A stretch of 7,054 nt of DNA, taken from positions 1 through 7,054 of the forward strand of contig CAJZFF010000084.1 of assembly GCA_915069725.1 (NCBI GenBank), written 5' to 3'. Below the pieces are notes generated by a model, which saw only the letters and a program-made list of their open reading frames with translations, had not been told where the DNA came from and searched no databases. The position numbers and the translations under genes are program-made. This DNA comes from an uncultured Actinomyces sp. (lineage in GTDB: Bacteria > Actinomycetota > Actinomycetes > Actinomycetales > Actinomycetaceae). This document shows, piece by piece, positions 1-6,126 of the stretch. The number at the start of each line of letters is the position of its first letter. Within the stretch, counting starts at the first letter, position 1.

Positions 1-1
1 C

Positions 2-1645
2 GTGCCTCGACGTCGGCCTCGCCGCTCCGGCGCCGCTCGCCCTCCCTCGCTTCCGACATCCGACGCCGAGCCGAGCATTCCCGACTCGGCACTCGGCGCC
101 CTCTCGCAGCAGGGCTACACCATTGGCGAGGTCATGGGGCGCTCCACCGCTCCCAGTGCTCCTCGTCGTGGACTGGATGCGCAGGGGCACCATGTGGTGA
201 TCCGGGTCGTCGACCTGCCCCAGGGACGCGCTGGAGCCTCCGTCCTGCGGCGCTTGGCCGATCTGCGCGTGCTGCGTCACCCTGGTCTGGTGACCGTCCG
301 GGAAGTGGTGTCGCTGCCCGAGCACCGTGCGGGCGTCATCATGGACCTCGTCGAAGGAGCGGGACTCGACGTGGTCCTGGGGGCACGGGGAAGGTTGAGT
401 GCCTCCTACCTGGCCACGCTCCTGGACGTTCTGGGCTCGGCACTGGCCTACCTGCATGAGCACGGTGCGGCCCACGGTGACGTATCGACCGGCAACGTCC
501 TGGTGACCACGGAAGGGCAACCGGTCCTCGTCGACCTGCTGGGCTCCGTCATGGAGACGGGCACGCAGGAGTATGCCGCGCCGGAACGCCTTGCCGGTGC
601 TCCGGCGTCCGCGGCCTGCGACGTCTACGCCCTTGCCCGTCTGCTGACCGAGTGCTCGGGGCAGGGAGGCGCCGCCCACCGGCGTCTGGCGGGGCTCCTG
701 ACCGACGCTCTGGCCGAGGACCCCGCCGACCGTCCCACGGCCCGGGACCTGACCGCCCGAGCGCCTCAGCTGGGGAACGCCTCACCCATCGAGCTGCCCG
801 ACGGTGCCCGCCTGGCTGCCGGCTCTCTGCGAGCAGCGGCCCGCACCCCGACTCGCACGGTCGGCTCCAGGCTCAGGCCCACAGCGCGACCGAGCCGCCG
901 GCCGAGGAGGAGGAACGAGCCATGGAAGAACCACGGCAGTGCCGGCCGCACCGGGAGAGGGCCCGCGGCCATACGCTGGGGGAGAAGGAGAGGATCAGGA
1001 CGCTCGCGCACCCGCGCCTGGGGACTTACGGCAGTGGTGCTGGTGGCCGTCTGCCTGGCCGCCTGGGGACCGGCCAAGGCCCTGGTGGCGCACAGGCCCG
1101 CGTGGGCGCTCGGAGCGGCCGCCGGCCCGACAGCATCGGCGCGGCCGTTGACCTCAGCCCGCGCCGGAGCCCTCCCTGCAGGTAGCCCGTCTCCCGTAGT
1201 CGCCGCGAGCTCAGTCGCAACGGCGTCGACGCAGGCTCCTGGCAGGAGCGGCGGCGTCGACGTGGCCGGCGTCGTCGTCGGACTGTCCGCGGCTCGAGAC
1301 CGGGCCCTCATGGCCGGCGATGCCGTCGCTCTGGCTGCCACGACGGTACCGGGGTCGCCCGCGGCGCAGGCCGACACTGAGGTTCTCACCGAGCTGTCCG
1401 ACTCCGGCGAAGGGGTCAAGGAGCTGCACACCTCCGTCAGCCAGGTCGCTGAGGTGAGGCTGCCTGACGACGCGGAGGAGCAGTGGACCGGCGCGAGAGC
1501 GGTCCGGGTGACGCTGTCTCAAAGCGCCTCAACGCGTTCGGGGCCTGCGGGAACGCGGACGGTTCCGGCCCTCGCGCCTCGCCAGGTCGTGCTCATCGTC
1601 GTCCCGGAGCCGTGGCGCGTGGCCGACATTCGAGCCGTGGAGTGA
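2..1645 (+). CDS. Membrane-anchored serine/threonine kinase-fold protein, probable pseudokinase, possibly 5'-partial
   Basis: The protein has an N-terminal kinase-fold domain (about residues 36-255), an Arg-rich juxtamembrane stretch (about 277-339), one transmembrane helix (about 340-362) and a 170-residue Ala/Ser/Thr-rich outer region. That region ends in a compact domain (about 420-547) of the kind found outside many actinobacterial Ser/Thr kinases. Recognisable kinase landmarks are the catalytic loop HGDVSTGN (H158, D160, N165), YAAPE (APE at 193-195), DVYALA (D207) and DRPTARDL (R244). Several landmarks are altered. The beta3 Lys is Arg (VVIR, R68), the Gly-rich loop is not recognisable, the alpha-C Glu is not apparent, and DFG reads DLL (178-180). 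Reduced or absent phosphotransfer is therefore likely. The GTG at position 2 is the first usable start, but the window begins there, so the true start may lie upstream. It converges with the flavoprotein gene. Codon use is atypical around 880-1015, where another frame looks more gene-like. The fold is fairly sure; the function is unknown. Confidence 0.75.
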   Translation: MPRRRPRRSGAARPPSLPTSDAEPSIPDSALGALSQQGYTIGEVMGRSTAPSAPRRGLDAQGHHVVIRVVDLPQGRAGASVLRRLADLRVLRHPGLVTVREVVSLPEHRAGVIMDLVEGAGLDVVLGARGRLSASYLATLLDVLGSALAYLHEHGAAHGDVSTGNVLVTTEGQPVLVDLLGSVMETGTQEYAAPERLAGAPASAACDVYALARLLTECSGQGGAAHRRLAGLLTDALAEDPADRPTARDLTARAPQLGNASPIELPDGARLAAGSLRAAARTPTRTVGSRLRPTARPSRRPRRRNEPWKNHGSAGRTGRGPAAIRWGRRRGSGRSRTRAWGLTAVVLVAVCLAAWGPAKALVAHRPAWALGAAAGPTASARPLTSARAGALPAGSPSPVVAASSVATASTQAPGRSGGVDVAGVVVGLSAARDRALMAGDAVALAATTVPGSPAAQADTEVLTELSDSGEGVKELHTSVSQVAEVRLPDDAEEQWTGARAVRVTLSQSASTRSGPAGTRTVPALAPRQVVLIVVPEPWRVADIRAVE

Positions 1646-1720
1646 CCTCTATGGGGCACCGCAGGCCAGGCGTGGTCGACGATCGGAGCGAACTCGGGGT
1701 GGATACGGGCCGTGTGGGGC
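1646..1720. other. Short convergent intergenic gap, no clear terminator
   Basis: These 75 bases separate the 3' ends of the kinase-like gene (+) and the flavoprotein gene (-). I found no long perfect hairpin and no T-run on either strand, so transcription from both sides may overlap here or end by a factor-dependent mechanism. This is a reading by eye only. Confidence 0.5.
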
Positions 1721-3988
1721 TCAGTAGGGCTCGGTCAGGACCGACGTGTAGCCCTCGCGCTCAAGCACGTCTCGTGCGTCTGCCACCATTGCCGCCGAAC
1801 CGCACAGGTAGACGTCCGTGCACTCGGGATCGAGCTGGAGGTCGTGGGCGAGCGCGGTGAGGGCCTGGGTGACTCGTCCGTGGAACGCCTCCGGAGCCTC
1901 CTGGCGGCTCAGGCAGCGCACAACGGTCCCGGGCATGGGGGAGCTGATCCTGGTGGTCAGGTCCTCCTCCTGGTGACGGCACCCGAAGAGCAGAATGTCG
2001 TGCTCCAGGCCGGGAGCCTGAGCGAACATGGCCAGCATGGGTGCGATCCCCGTGCCGGTGGCGATGAACAGGCGGCGCCTGCCTGAGTCGACGATCCCGA
2101 AACCGCCCAGGGGCAGCTCCACCACCGTCTGCGCTCCCGTGTCCGCGTTCTCGATGAACTGGGACCCTCGGCCGCCTGTCCGGGTGGAGATGAGCAGACG
2201 AAGACGATCGTCCTCCAGCCCCGCGATCGAGTAGTCACGCCATGCGTCATCGCCCACATGCAGACGGGCGAACTGCCCCGGCGCCCACGGGCCGATCCTG
2301 CCGTCCAGCTGCAGCTCCACCTCCCACACGCTGGGAGTCAGACGCCGTTTGGAGACCAGGGTGGCCAGGTGCTTGCCCTCGGGCAGCGCGTGCTCTGCGC
2401 GAGACTCAGGAGCCTCGGGCCTCTCGCGCAGGGCGGAGGCGATGGTGGGATACCCGCGGGGCCCAAGGACCTGGCACGCGGCTGCGACCCCGCCCATCAT
2501 GGCTCCCATGATGCCGGCGCTCCCGGCGTCCTGACCGGAGAGGAACAGGCCGGAAACGGCTGTGCGCGGCCCCAGGGGGCGGGACCGGAACCTCAGCGGA
2601 GTGGCCGGAGGTCCGTAGAAGGCCCCGGCGGGATGAGCGGTGTAGTGCTCGTAGGTCAAAGGAGTGGAGGTCTCCACGTAGTCCACGAGCTCGGCGAGCC
2701 CCGGAGCAGCGCTCTCAGCCAGCTCCAGCATGCCTCGGGCGATGCGCTCCTTGAGAGCGAAGTACTCGGGGCCGCGGTCTTCTCGGGGCTGCTCGGCCCA
2801 CTGCCGGAAGGCTCGTGCGTCACAGAAGGAGATGAGCTCGGCCGTATGCGGGGACTCGCCGGACTTCAGAGAGGGGAAGGAGACGAAGACGTCGTGAGGA
2901 TGCCCCTCGAGCAGTGATTCGCCGTACCGTTGTGCACCCTCGTGATCGAGGTCCCGGTTGACCCAGATGTTTCCACCATCGATGCCGATGCTGCGCGGGT
3001 CATCACGCAGGCGCAGGAACACGGTGACCGCGGACGTGCCTGTACCCAGGTGCTCCAGCGTGCGGCGTGCGGGCCAGGTGCGCCGCCCGATCTCACCGAA
3101 TGTGGGCAACAGGCGGTTGAAGGTGTTGGAGGCGCCGACGGCGGAGATGATGATCGGGGCGCGGTAGACGCGTTCGCGTACCTGGGCGCCGCGGTGGTCC
3201 ATGACTCGGACCCCGACCGCCGTTCCGTTCTCAGTGAGGATCTCGGTGACCTCTTGAGCGACGCGCACAGCGCCTCCGGTCTGCTCGATGCCCTTCTCGA
3301 AGGTGCGGGCGATCCGGGCGCTGCCACCGCGGGGGAACCAGGCGCCCTCGAGGTAGTGGGAGACGATCATCGCGTGCACGGCAAAGGCCGATCGGGACGG
3401 CGGCAGGCCGTAGTCCCCCCACTGACTGGCCAGGACGGCCTTGAGCCGGGGGGAGCGGAAGTGGGTGTCCAGATACGCCTTCGTCGTCTGAGTGGCCTTC
3501 CGGCCTCCCAGGCGTTGGGCGGCCCTGAGCAGCGAGGCCGCAGGTCGGGGGATCATCCCCTGGACGAAGCCCAGCGCCACCCACCGTGTCACCCGGCGAA
3601 CATCCTGGAAGTAACGGTGAATGGCTCTGGCCTCCTGGGGGAACGCGGCAACCAGGTCGCGCTCGTACTGAAGCGGATCGCTGCTGACGCGCAGGTCCAC
3701 GCCCGGGTAGACGAACCTGTCGTAGGCGTCGGGCATGCGGTTCCACTCCAGCTCACCACCAGAGAGGTAGTCGAAGTAGGCGCGGCCCTGGCTTCCGGGG
3801 CCGAGCTGACCGATGTAGTGCACCCCCACGTCCCAGGAGGCGCCGTCACGCCGGAAGGTGTGCGTCAGTCCGCCCGGTTCCGTGTGCCGCTCCAGGACCA
3901 GAACCCGCTCGCCGGCTGCGCGTGCCAGCAGGCCGGCAGTCGTCAGTCCTCCAATGCCCGAACCGATCACGATGACGTCGTAGGACAT
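1721..3988 (-). CDS. Fusion flavoprotein: CrtI/CRTISO/retinol-saturase-like oxidoreductase plus FAD/NAD(P)H reductase domain
   Basis: The 755-residue protein has two modules. Residues 1-510 form an NAD(P)/FAD oxidoreductase of the phytoene desaturase, carotenoid cis-trans isomerase and retinol saturase superfamily. It shows the dinucleotide motif GSGIGG (9-14) with the ribose-binding E33, the family signature FPRGGSARI (218-226), and a C-terminal FAD motif from GLFLSGQDAG through MGAMMGG (480-500). Residues 540-755 form a ferredoxin-NADP reductase-like module with RDYS (584-587, flavin binding), GGRGSQFI (605-612), GTGIAPM (645-651, nicotinamide nucleotide) and YLCGSAAMV (727-735). It ends in an aromatic Tyr. 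No 2Fe-2S cysteine cluster is visible. The inferred role is NAD(P)H-fed reduction or isomerisation of a lipophilic polyene-like substrate, with the second module recharging the first flavin; the substrate is unknown. The ATG is supported by GGAGGGG six bases upstream. It is divergent from a TetR gene and probably repressed by it. Family calls are confident; the substrate is not. Confidence 0.85.
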   Translation of the reverse strand: MSYDVIVIGSGIGGLTTAGLLARAAGERVLVLERHTEPGGLTHTFRRDGASWDVGVHYIGQLGPGSQGRAYFDYLSGGELEWNRMPDAYDRFVYPGVDLRVSSDPLQYERDLVAAFPQEARAIHRYFQDVRRVTRWVALGFVQGMIPRPAASLLRAAQRLGGRKATQTTKAYLDTHFRSPRLKAVLASQWGDYGLPPSRSAFAVHAMIVSHYLEGAWFPRGGSARIARTFEKGIEQTGGAVRVAQEVTEILTENGTAVGVRVMDHRGAQVRERVYRAPIIISAVGASNTFNRLLPTFGEIGRRTWPARRTLEHLGTGTSAVTVFLRLRDDPRSIGIDGGNIWVNRDLDHEGAQRYGESLLEGHPHDVFVSFPSLKSGESPHTAELISFCDARAFRQWAEQPREDRGPEYFALKERIARGMLELAESAAPGLAELVDYVETSTPLTYEHYTAHPAGAFYGPPATPLRFRSRPLGPRTAVSGLFLSGQDAGSAGIMGAMMGGVAAACQVLGPRGYPTIASALRERPEAPESRAEHALPEGKHLATLVSKRRLTPSVWEVELQLDGRIGPWAPGQFARLHVGDDAWRDYSIAGLEDDRLRLLISTRTGGRGSQFIENADTGAQTVVELPLGGFGIVDSGRRRLFIATGTGIAPMLAMFAQAPGLEHDILLFGCRHQEEDLTTRISSPMPGTVVRCLSRQEAPEAFHGRVTQALTALAHDLQLDPECTDVYLCGSAAMVADARDVLEREGYTSVLTEPY

Positions 3989-3994
3989 CCCTTA

Positions 3995-4001
3995 CCCCTC
4001 C
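3995..4001 (-). promoter_or_regulatory. Ribosome binding site of the fusion flavoprotein gene
   Basis: On the minus strand GGAGGGG lies six bases before the ATG at 3988-3986, and it fixes that start. It contrasts with the divergent tetR gene, which has no Shine-Dalgarno sequence. Confidence 0.75.
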
Positions 4002-4005
4002 AAAA

Positions 4006-4020
4006 CTAGACAGCGTCAAG
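4006..4020. promoter_or_regulatory. Putative TetR operator 1
   Basis: CTAGACAGCGTCAAG is an imperfect palindrome of the form CTnGAC-N3-GTCnAG. It matches the reverse complement of operator 2 (4037-4051) at 13 of 15 positions, and the centres are 31 bp apart, about three helical turns. It lies around the predicted transcription start of the flavoprotein gene. Binding by the adjacent TetR protein is inferred from position and symmetry. Confidence 0.6.
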
Positions 4021-4022
4021 TC

Positions 4023-4050
4023 AGCATAGCAGTCAACTGGACACTGTCTA
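4023..4050 (-). promoter_or_regulatory. Candidate promoter of the flavoprotein gene
   Basis: The minus strand reads TAGACA (4050-4045), a 16-bp spacer, then TATGCT (4028-4023). This puts the transcript start near 4016 and leaves a leader of roughly 28 bases containing the Shine-Dalgarno. Another option, TTGACT (4036-4031) with TGTCTA (4012-4007), would start almost on the ribosome binding site and is less convincing. Confidence 0.4.
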
Positions 4051-4051
4051 G
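4037..4051. promoter_or_regulatory. Putative TetR operator 2
   Basis: CTGGACACTGTCTAG is a palindrome with one mismatched pair (GACA-C-TGTC core). It overlaps the candidate -35 boxes of both divergent genes (TAGACA on the minus strand, TGGACA on the plus strand), so occupancy would block both. A further partial half-site, CTAGAC, occurs at 4062-4067, just before tetR. Confidence 0.65.
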
Positions 4052-4068
4052 TAGTTTGGTTCTAGACT
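4038..4068 (+). promoter_or_regulatory. Candidate leaderless promoter of the tetR gene
   Basis: TGGACA (4038-4043) is followed by either TCTAGA (4061-4066, 17-bp spacer) or TAGACT (4063-4068, 19-bp spacer). Both predict a start at or within a couple of bases of the ATG at 4075. The bases before that ATG (ACTCCTTCC) are pyrimidine-rich with no Shine-Dalgarno, and an in-frame TAG at 4063-4065 rules out a start further upstream. A leaderless mRNA is the simplest reading. The -10 match is weak. Confidence 0.4.
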
Positions 4069-4074
4069 CCTTCC

Positions 4075-4695
4075 ATGACCTCTGAAACGACAGGCGCCTC
4101 AGGGCGCCGCGGCGGCCGGGACCTGCGCTCCGAGCTGCTGCGAACCAGCAGGGAGCTCCTCGACGAAGCCGGCCCCAGTGCCCTGAGCATGCGGGAGGTC
4201 GCGCGCCGCGCCGGTTGTACGCACCAGGCGCCCTACCACTACTTCGCAAACCGTGAGGCCATCCTGGCGGCCCTGGTGTGTGAGGGCTTCGATGAGCTTG
4301 CGGACAGGCTCGCTGTGGCGCACGACGGGCTTGGGGGTGCGGATCTGCATGCGGTCCTTGTGGCCTCGGGAAACGCCTATGTTGAGTTCGCGCTACGTCA
4401 CCCCGGGGTGTTCCGGGTGATGTTCCGACCCGACGTCTGCGATCCCGAGCGCTTCCCGGAGGTGGTGCAAGCCGGTCAGCGTGCGCGTCGGGAGCTGGCC
4501 CGCCTGGCGAAGGCCGTCATGGGCGATGGTGCTCAGGTCGAGGCGGAGGTGCTCATCTGGTCCGGCGTGCACGGCCTGGCCTCACTGCTCCTCGACGGCC
4601 CCTTAGCGGGTGAGTTCAGCTCCACGGAGGATCGCATCGACTTCGCTCGCGGCGTCGTCGGGCTTGCTGGGGTGCCCGAGGTTGTCAGGGGCTGA
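4075..4695 (+). CDS. TetR-family transcriptional repressor
   Basis: The 206-residue length is typical for the family. An N-terminal DNA-binding domain (about 15-62) carries the helix-turn-helix ALSMREVARRAGCTHQAPYHYF (36-57), including the usual YHYF after the recognition helix. The C-terminal ligand and dimer domain (about 90-200) contains AYVEFALRHPGVFRVMF (101-117) and WSGVHGLASLL (162-172), features of the TetR_C_33 (WHG) type. It is divergently paired with the fusion flavoprotein across an 86-bp gap with two matching palindromes. It probably represses both itself and that gene and is released by the enzyme's substrate or a related hydrophobic compound (inference). The start is the only one that keeps the helix-turn-helix intact, because an in-frame TAG lies 12 bases upstream. 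No Shine-Dalgarno is seen. Confidence 0.9.
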   Translation: MTSETTGASGRRGGRDLRSELLRTSRELLDEAGPSALSMREVARRAGCTHQAPYHYFANREAILAALVCEGFDELADRLAVAHDGLGGADLHAVLVASGNAYVEFALRHPGVFRVMFRPDVCDPERFPEVVQAGQRARRELARLAKAVMGDGAQVEAEVLIWSGVHGLASLLLDGPLAGEFSSTEDRIDFARGVVGLAGVPEVVRG

Positions 4696-4786
4696 GGGGG
4701 TCGGAATCGGCGTAGTAGCAGGGGTGTGGCGGAAGCGGAAAGGTGCTCGGTCTCCGGACTGAATGTCCTTGTCGAAGATGAATAGC

Positions 4787-4815
4787 AACATAGGTTGACA
4801 AAGTAATCCTGTCAA
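4787..4815 (-). promoter_or_regulatory. Mirror-image promoter on the opposite strand
   Basis: Because of the inverted repeat, the minus strand has the identical TTGACA (4815-4810), 17-bp spacer and TATGTT (4792-4787). It would start near 4780 and run antisense into the 3' end of tetR. I see no convincing gene for it to express. It may be only a by-product of operator symmetry, or it may make a short antisense RNA. Confidence 0.4.
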
Positions 4816-4823
4816 CCTATGTT
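4795..4823 (+). promoter_or_regulatory. Promoter of the HTH/ClpN operon, predicted leaderless
   Basis: A consensus -35 TTGACA (4795-4800), a 17-bp spacer and TATGTT (4818-4823) form a strong housekeeping-type promoter. The usual distance puts the transcript start at about 4830, the A of the start codon, and no Shine-Dalgarno lies before that ATG. Each hexamer sits in a different arm of the inverted repeat. Confidence 0.7.
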
Positions 4824-4829
4824 GCTCGT

Positions 4830-5072
4830 ATGGATGCGCTCACCGCAGCCACCGAGGCTGCTGACACCACTCGCCCCGAGGACGGGCTACGAGCCGTGGC
4901 GGCTCTGCGACGACTGACGGACAGCCTTGAGCTTGCGCAGGTCGAGGCCGCTCTGCGCGTAGGCATGGGTTGGAGTGAGATCGCCTCCTGTCTTGGAGTC
5001 TCTCGTCAGGCAGTCCACAAGAAGTACGCCAAGCGGGTTCAGCCCGGTTTGGCCCCGACCCGAAGGAGATGA
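4830..5072 (+). CDS. Small helix-turn-helix DNA-binding protein
   Basis: The 80-residue protein has a helical N-terminal part (about 18-45) followed by a helix-turn-helix, WSEIASCLGVSRQAVHKKY (48-66). This resembles the sigma region 4/MarR-like small HTH proteins that precede Clp N-terminal-domain proteins in many actinobacteria. It ends in a basic tail (TRRR). It is the first gene of a two-gene operon whose next start lies two bases after its stop. Its own promoter sits inside a perfect inverted repeat, suggesting autoregulation. The likely job is to regulate the operon, perhaps with the partner protein as a sensor or modulator (inference). The ATG coincides with the predicted transcript start and has no ribosome binding site. 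Confidence 0.8.
   Translation: MDALTAATEAADTTRPEDGLRAVAALRRLTDSLELAQVEAALRVGMGWSEIASCLGVSRQAVHKKYAKRVQPGLAPTRRR
5063..5068 (+). promoter_or_regulatory. Ribosome binding site that decides the ClpN-SRPBCC start
   Basis: AAGGAG abuts the ATG at 5069 with no spacing but lies six bases before the ATG at 5075. The second ATG is therefore the better start, although the first overlaps the previous stop as ATGA. The site lies within the last codons of the HTH gene, consistent with translational coupling. Confidence 0.7.
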
Positions 5073-5074
5073 CG

Positions 5075-6049
5075 ATGACCGCTGTTGCGCACTACCTGAC
5101 CTGGCTCGAAGCCATGCACGCGGAAGCCGCGCGCCTTCGCCACCAGGAGGTCGAGCCGGAGCACATGCTCCTCGGTCTCCTCGCCCAAGGCGGGACGGCT
5201 GCAGCCGTCTTGGCTGCCCACGGCGTGACTCTCGCGCGAGCGCGCGCCGCCGTCGACGACATGACTCATGCGGATCTTGCTCGCGTGGGCATCAGCCTTC
5301 CCGACACGCTCAGGCTTGCGCCGATCTCAGCCGAAGAGCTGACCACGAAGGCGGGAGGAGAGATTCCTCTTTCAGACACTGCCGCCGAGTTCATCGACAA
5401 CAAGGGGACCTCGTTAATCACCAGCGCACAGGCCCTGCAAGCTCTCATCTCCTCATCCACCGTCTCACTCCAGTCCCCGGTTGCCAGGCTTCTTGCCCAC
5501 TGCGGAGTTGACGTCGACTACCTGCGCACTGAGCTCAGTGAGATAGCAGCCGACGAGGAACCGGCCCGGGGACGCTACCGGATGACTGATGAGTACCGTG
5601 GGTACGGCCTGGATCGGGAGCTGAGCCAGGAACACTTCATCTCAGCGTCAGCGGCTCGGCTGGCCGCCCTGCTCAGGGACCCGGACCGGCTCACGTGGTG
5701 GGGGATACCCCGACAGCAGCTGGTTGACGTACTTCCCGACGGCGCCGTGCAGAGGGTGGAGGGACGACGTCGAACCGCCTTTCTGAGGTGGCGGCTGGAG
5801 ACGGCCGTGGACACGAGGACTACCTGGTCGTGCACCGTCGTCTCAGGGCGTCGCGACGGTGAGGTGGCCTTCGTGAAGGATCTGCACCTGATTGAGGCGC
5901 CGGGTGGCACTCGTGCCCGTCTGGTCCTGGCGCATCGCACATGGGGGCGGCTGGGGGCGCTGCTCTACCCGATCGTCTGGCGCGGGACTCGTCTGGGGCT
6001 GGAGAACACGCTCGCCGGTATCGCCCGGGCTGCGGCGGAGGACTCCTGA
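5075..6049 (+). CDS. Double ClpN-like domain fused to SRPBCC/START-like domain
   Basis: The 324-residue protein begins with two Clp N-terminal-like repeats. The first (about 10-60) has the typical EVEPEHMLLGLLAQGG core (25-40). The second (about 85-155) runs through DTAAEFIDNKGTSLITSAQALQALI (101-125) and ARLLAHCGVDVDYL (137-150). No Walker motifs or AAA+ domain follow, so this is not a Clp ATPase subunit. After a linker (about 158-183), residues about 184-322 look like an SRPBCC (START/Bet v1-like) ligand-binding fold. That part runs from SQEHFISASAARLAALLRDP through strand-rich segments to a C-terminal helix, TRLGLENTLAGIARAAAED. There is no signal peptide or membrane segment. It is co-transcribed with the small HTH protein. 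It may sense a hydrophobic ligand or misfolded peptide and modulate the HTH protein (inference). The ClpN part is fairly certain, the SRPBCC assignment moderately so. Confidence 0.75.
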   Translation: MTAVAHYLTWLEAMHAEAARLRHQEVEPEHMLLGLLAQGGTAAAVLAAHGVTLARARAAVDDMTHADLARVGISLPDTLRLAPISAEELTTKAGGEIPLSDTAAEFIDNKGTSLITSAQALQALISSSTVSLQSPVARLLAHCGVDVDYLRTELSEIAADEEPARGRYRMTDEYRGYGLDRELSQEHFISASAARLAALLRDPDRLTWWGIPRQQLVDVLPDGAVQRVEGRRRTAFLRWRLETAVDTRTTWSCTVVSGRRDGEVAFVKDLHLIEAPGGTRARLVLAHRTWGRLGALLYPIVWRGTRLGLENTLAGIARAAAEDS

Positions 6050-6126
6050 GCCGAGCCGCGAGCCGGGAATGGACCTCGGCGCTTGCCGTGTGCCCGAGTA
6101 CAGGACCCGATAGCCCGGATACAACG

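Larger units (their letters stand above)
4784..4826. repeat. Perfect 17-bp inverted repeat, likely operator of the HTH/ClpN operon
   Basis: AGCAACATAGGTTGACA (4784-4800) and its exact reverse complement (4810-4826) flank the 9-nt spacer AAGTAATCC. The element is clearly richer in A/T than its surroundings. It contains both core elements of the downstream promoter, so a protein bound to the symmetric arms would control initiation directly. The small helix-turn-helix protein encoded immediately downstream is the obvious candidate ligand (inference). With a transcription start at 4830 the repeat is not in the mRNA, so it should act as DNA rather than as an RNA hairpin. Confidence 0.8.

Noticed and set aside
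766..1431. Minus-strand open frame of 221 codons within the kinase-like gene
   Set aside because: Ala/Arg/Ser-rich shadow frame without motifs. The transmembrane helix and outer domain on the plus strand explain this stretch.
2930..4009. Long plus-strand open frame (359 codons) opposite the flavoprotein gene
   Set aside because: It is antisense to a gene with clear family motifs, has no recognisable domain and no ribosome binding site; high GC readily creates such open frames.
4603..4815. Minus-strand 70-codon frame starting inside the inverted repeat
   Set aside because: Its start lies upstream of the transcript start predicted for the minus-strand promoter, it has no ribosome binding site, and the peptide is Pro/Thr-rich and motif-free.
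5069..5074. Alternative start ATG at 5069 for the ClpN-SRPBCC gene, overlapping the previous stop as ATGA
   Set aside because: The Shine-Dalgarno AAGGAG directly abuts it; the ATG at 5075 has proper six-base spacing. It would add only two residues.
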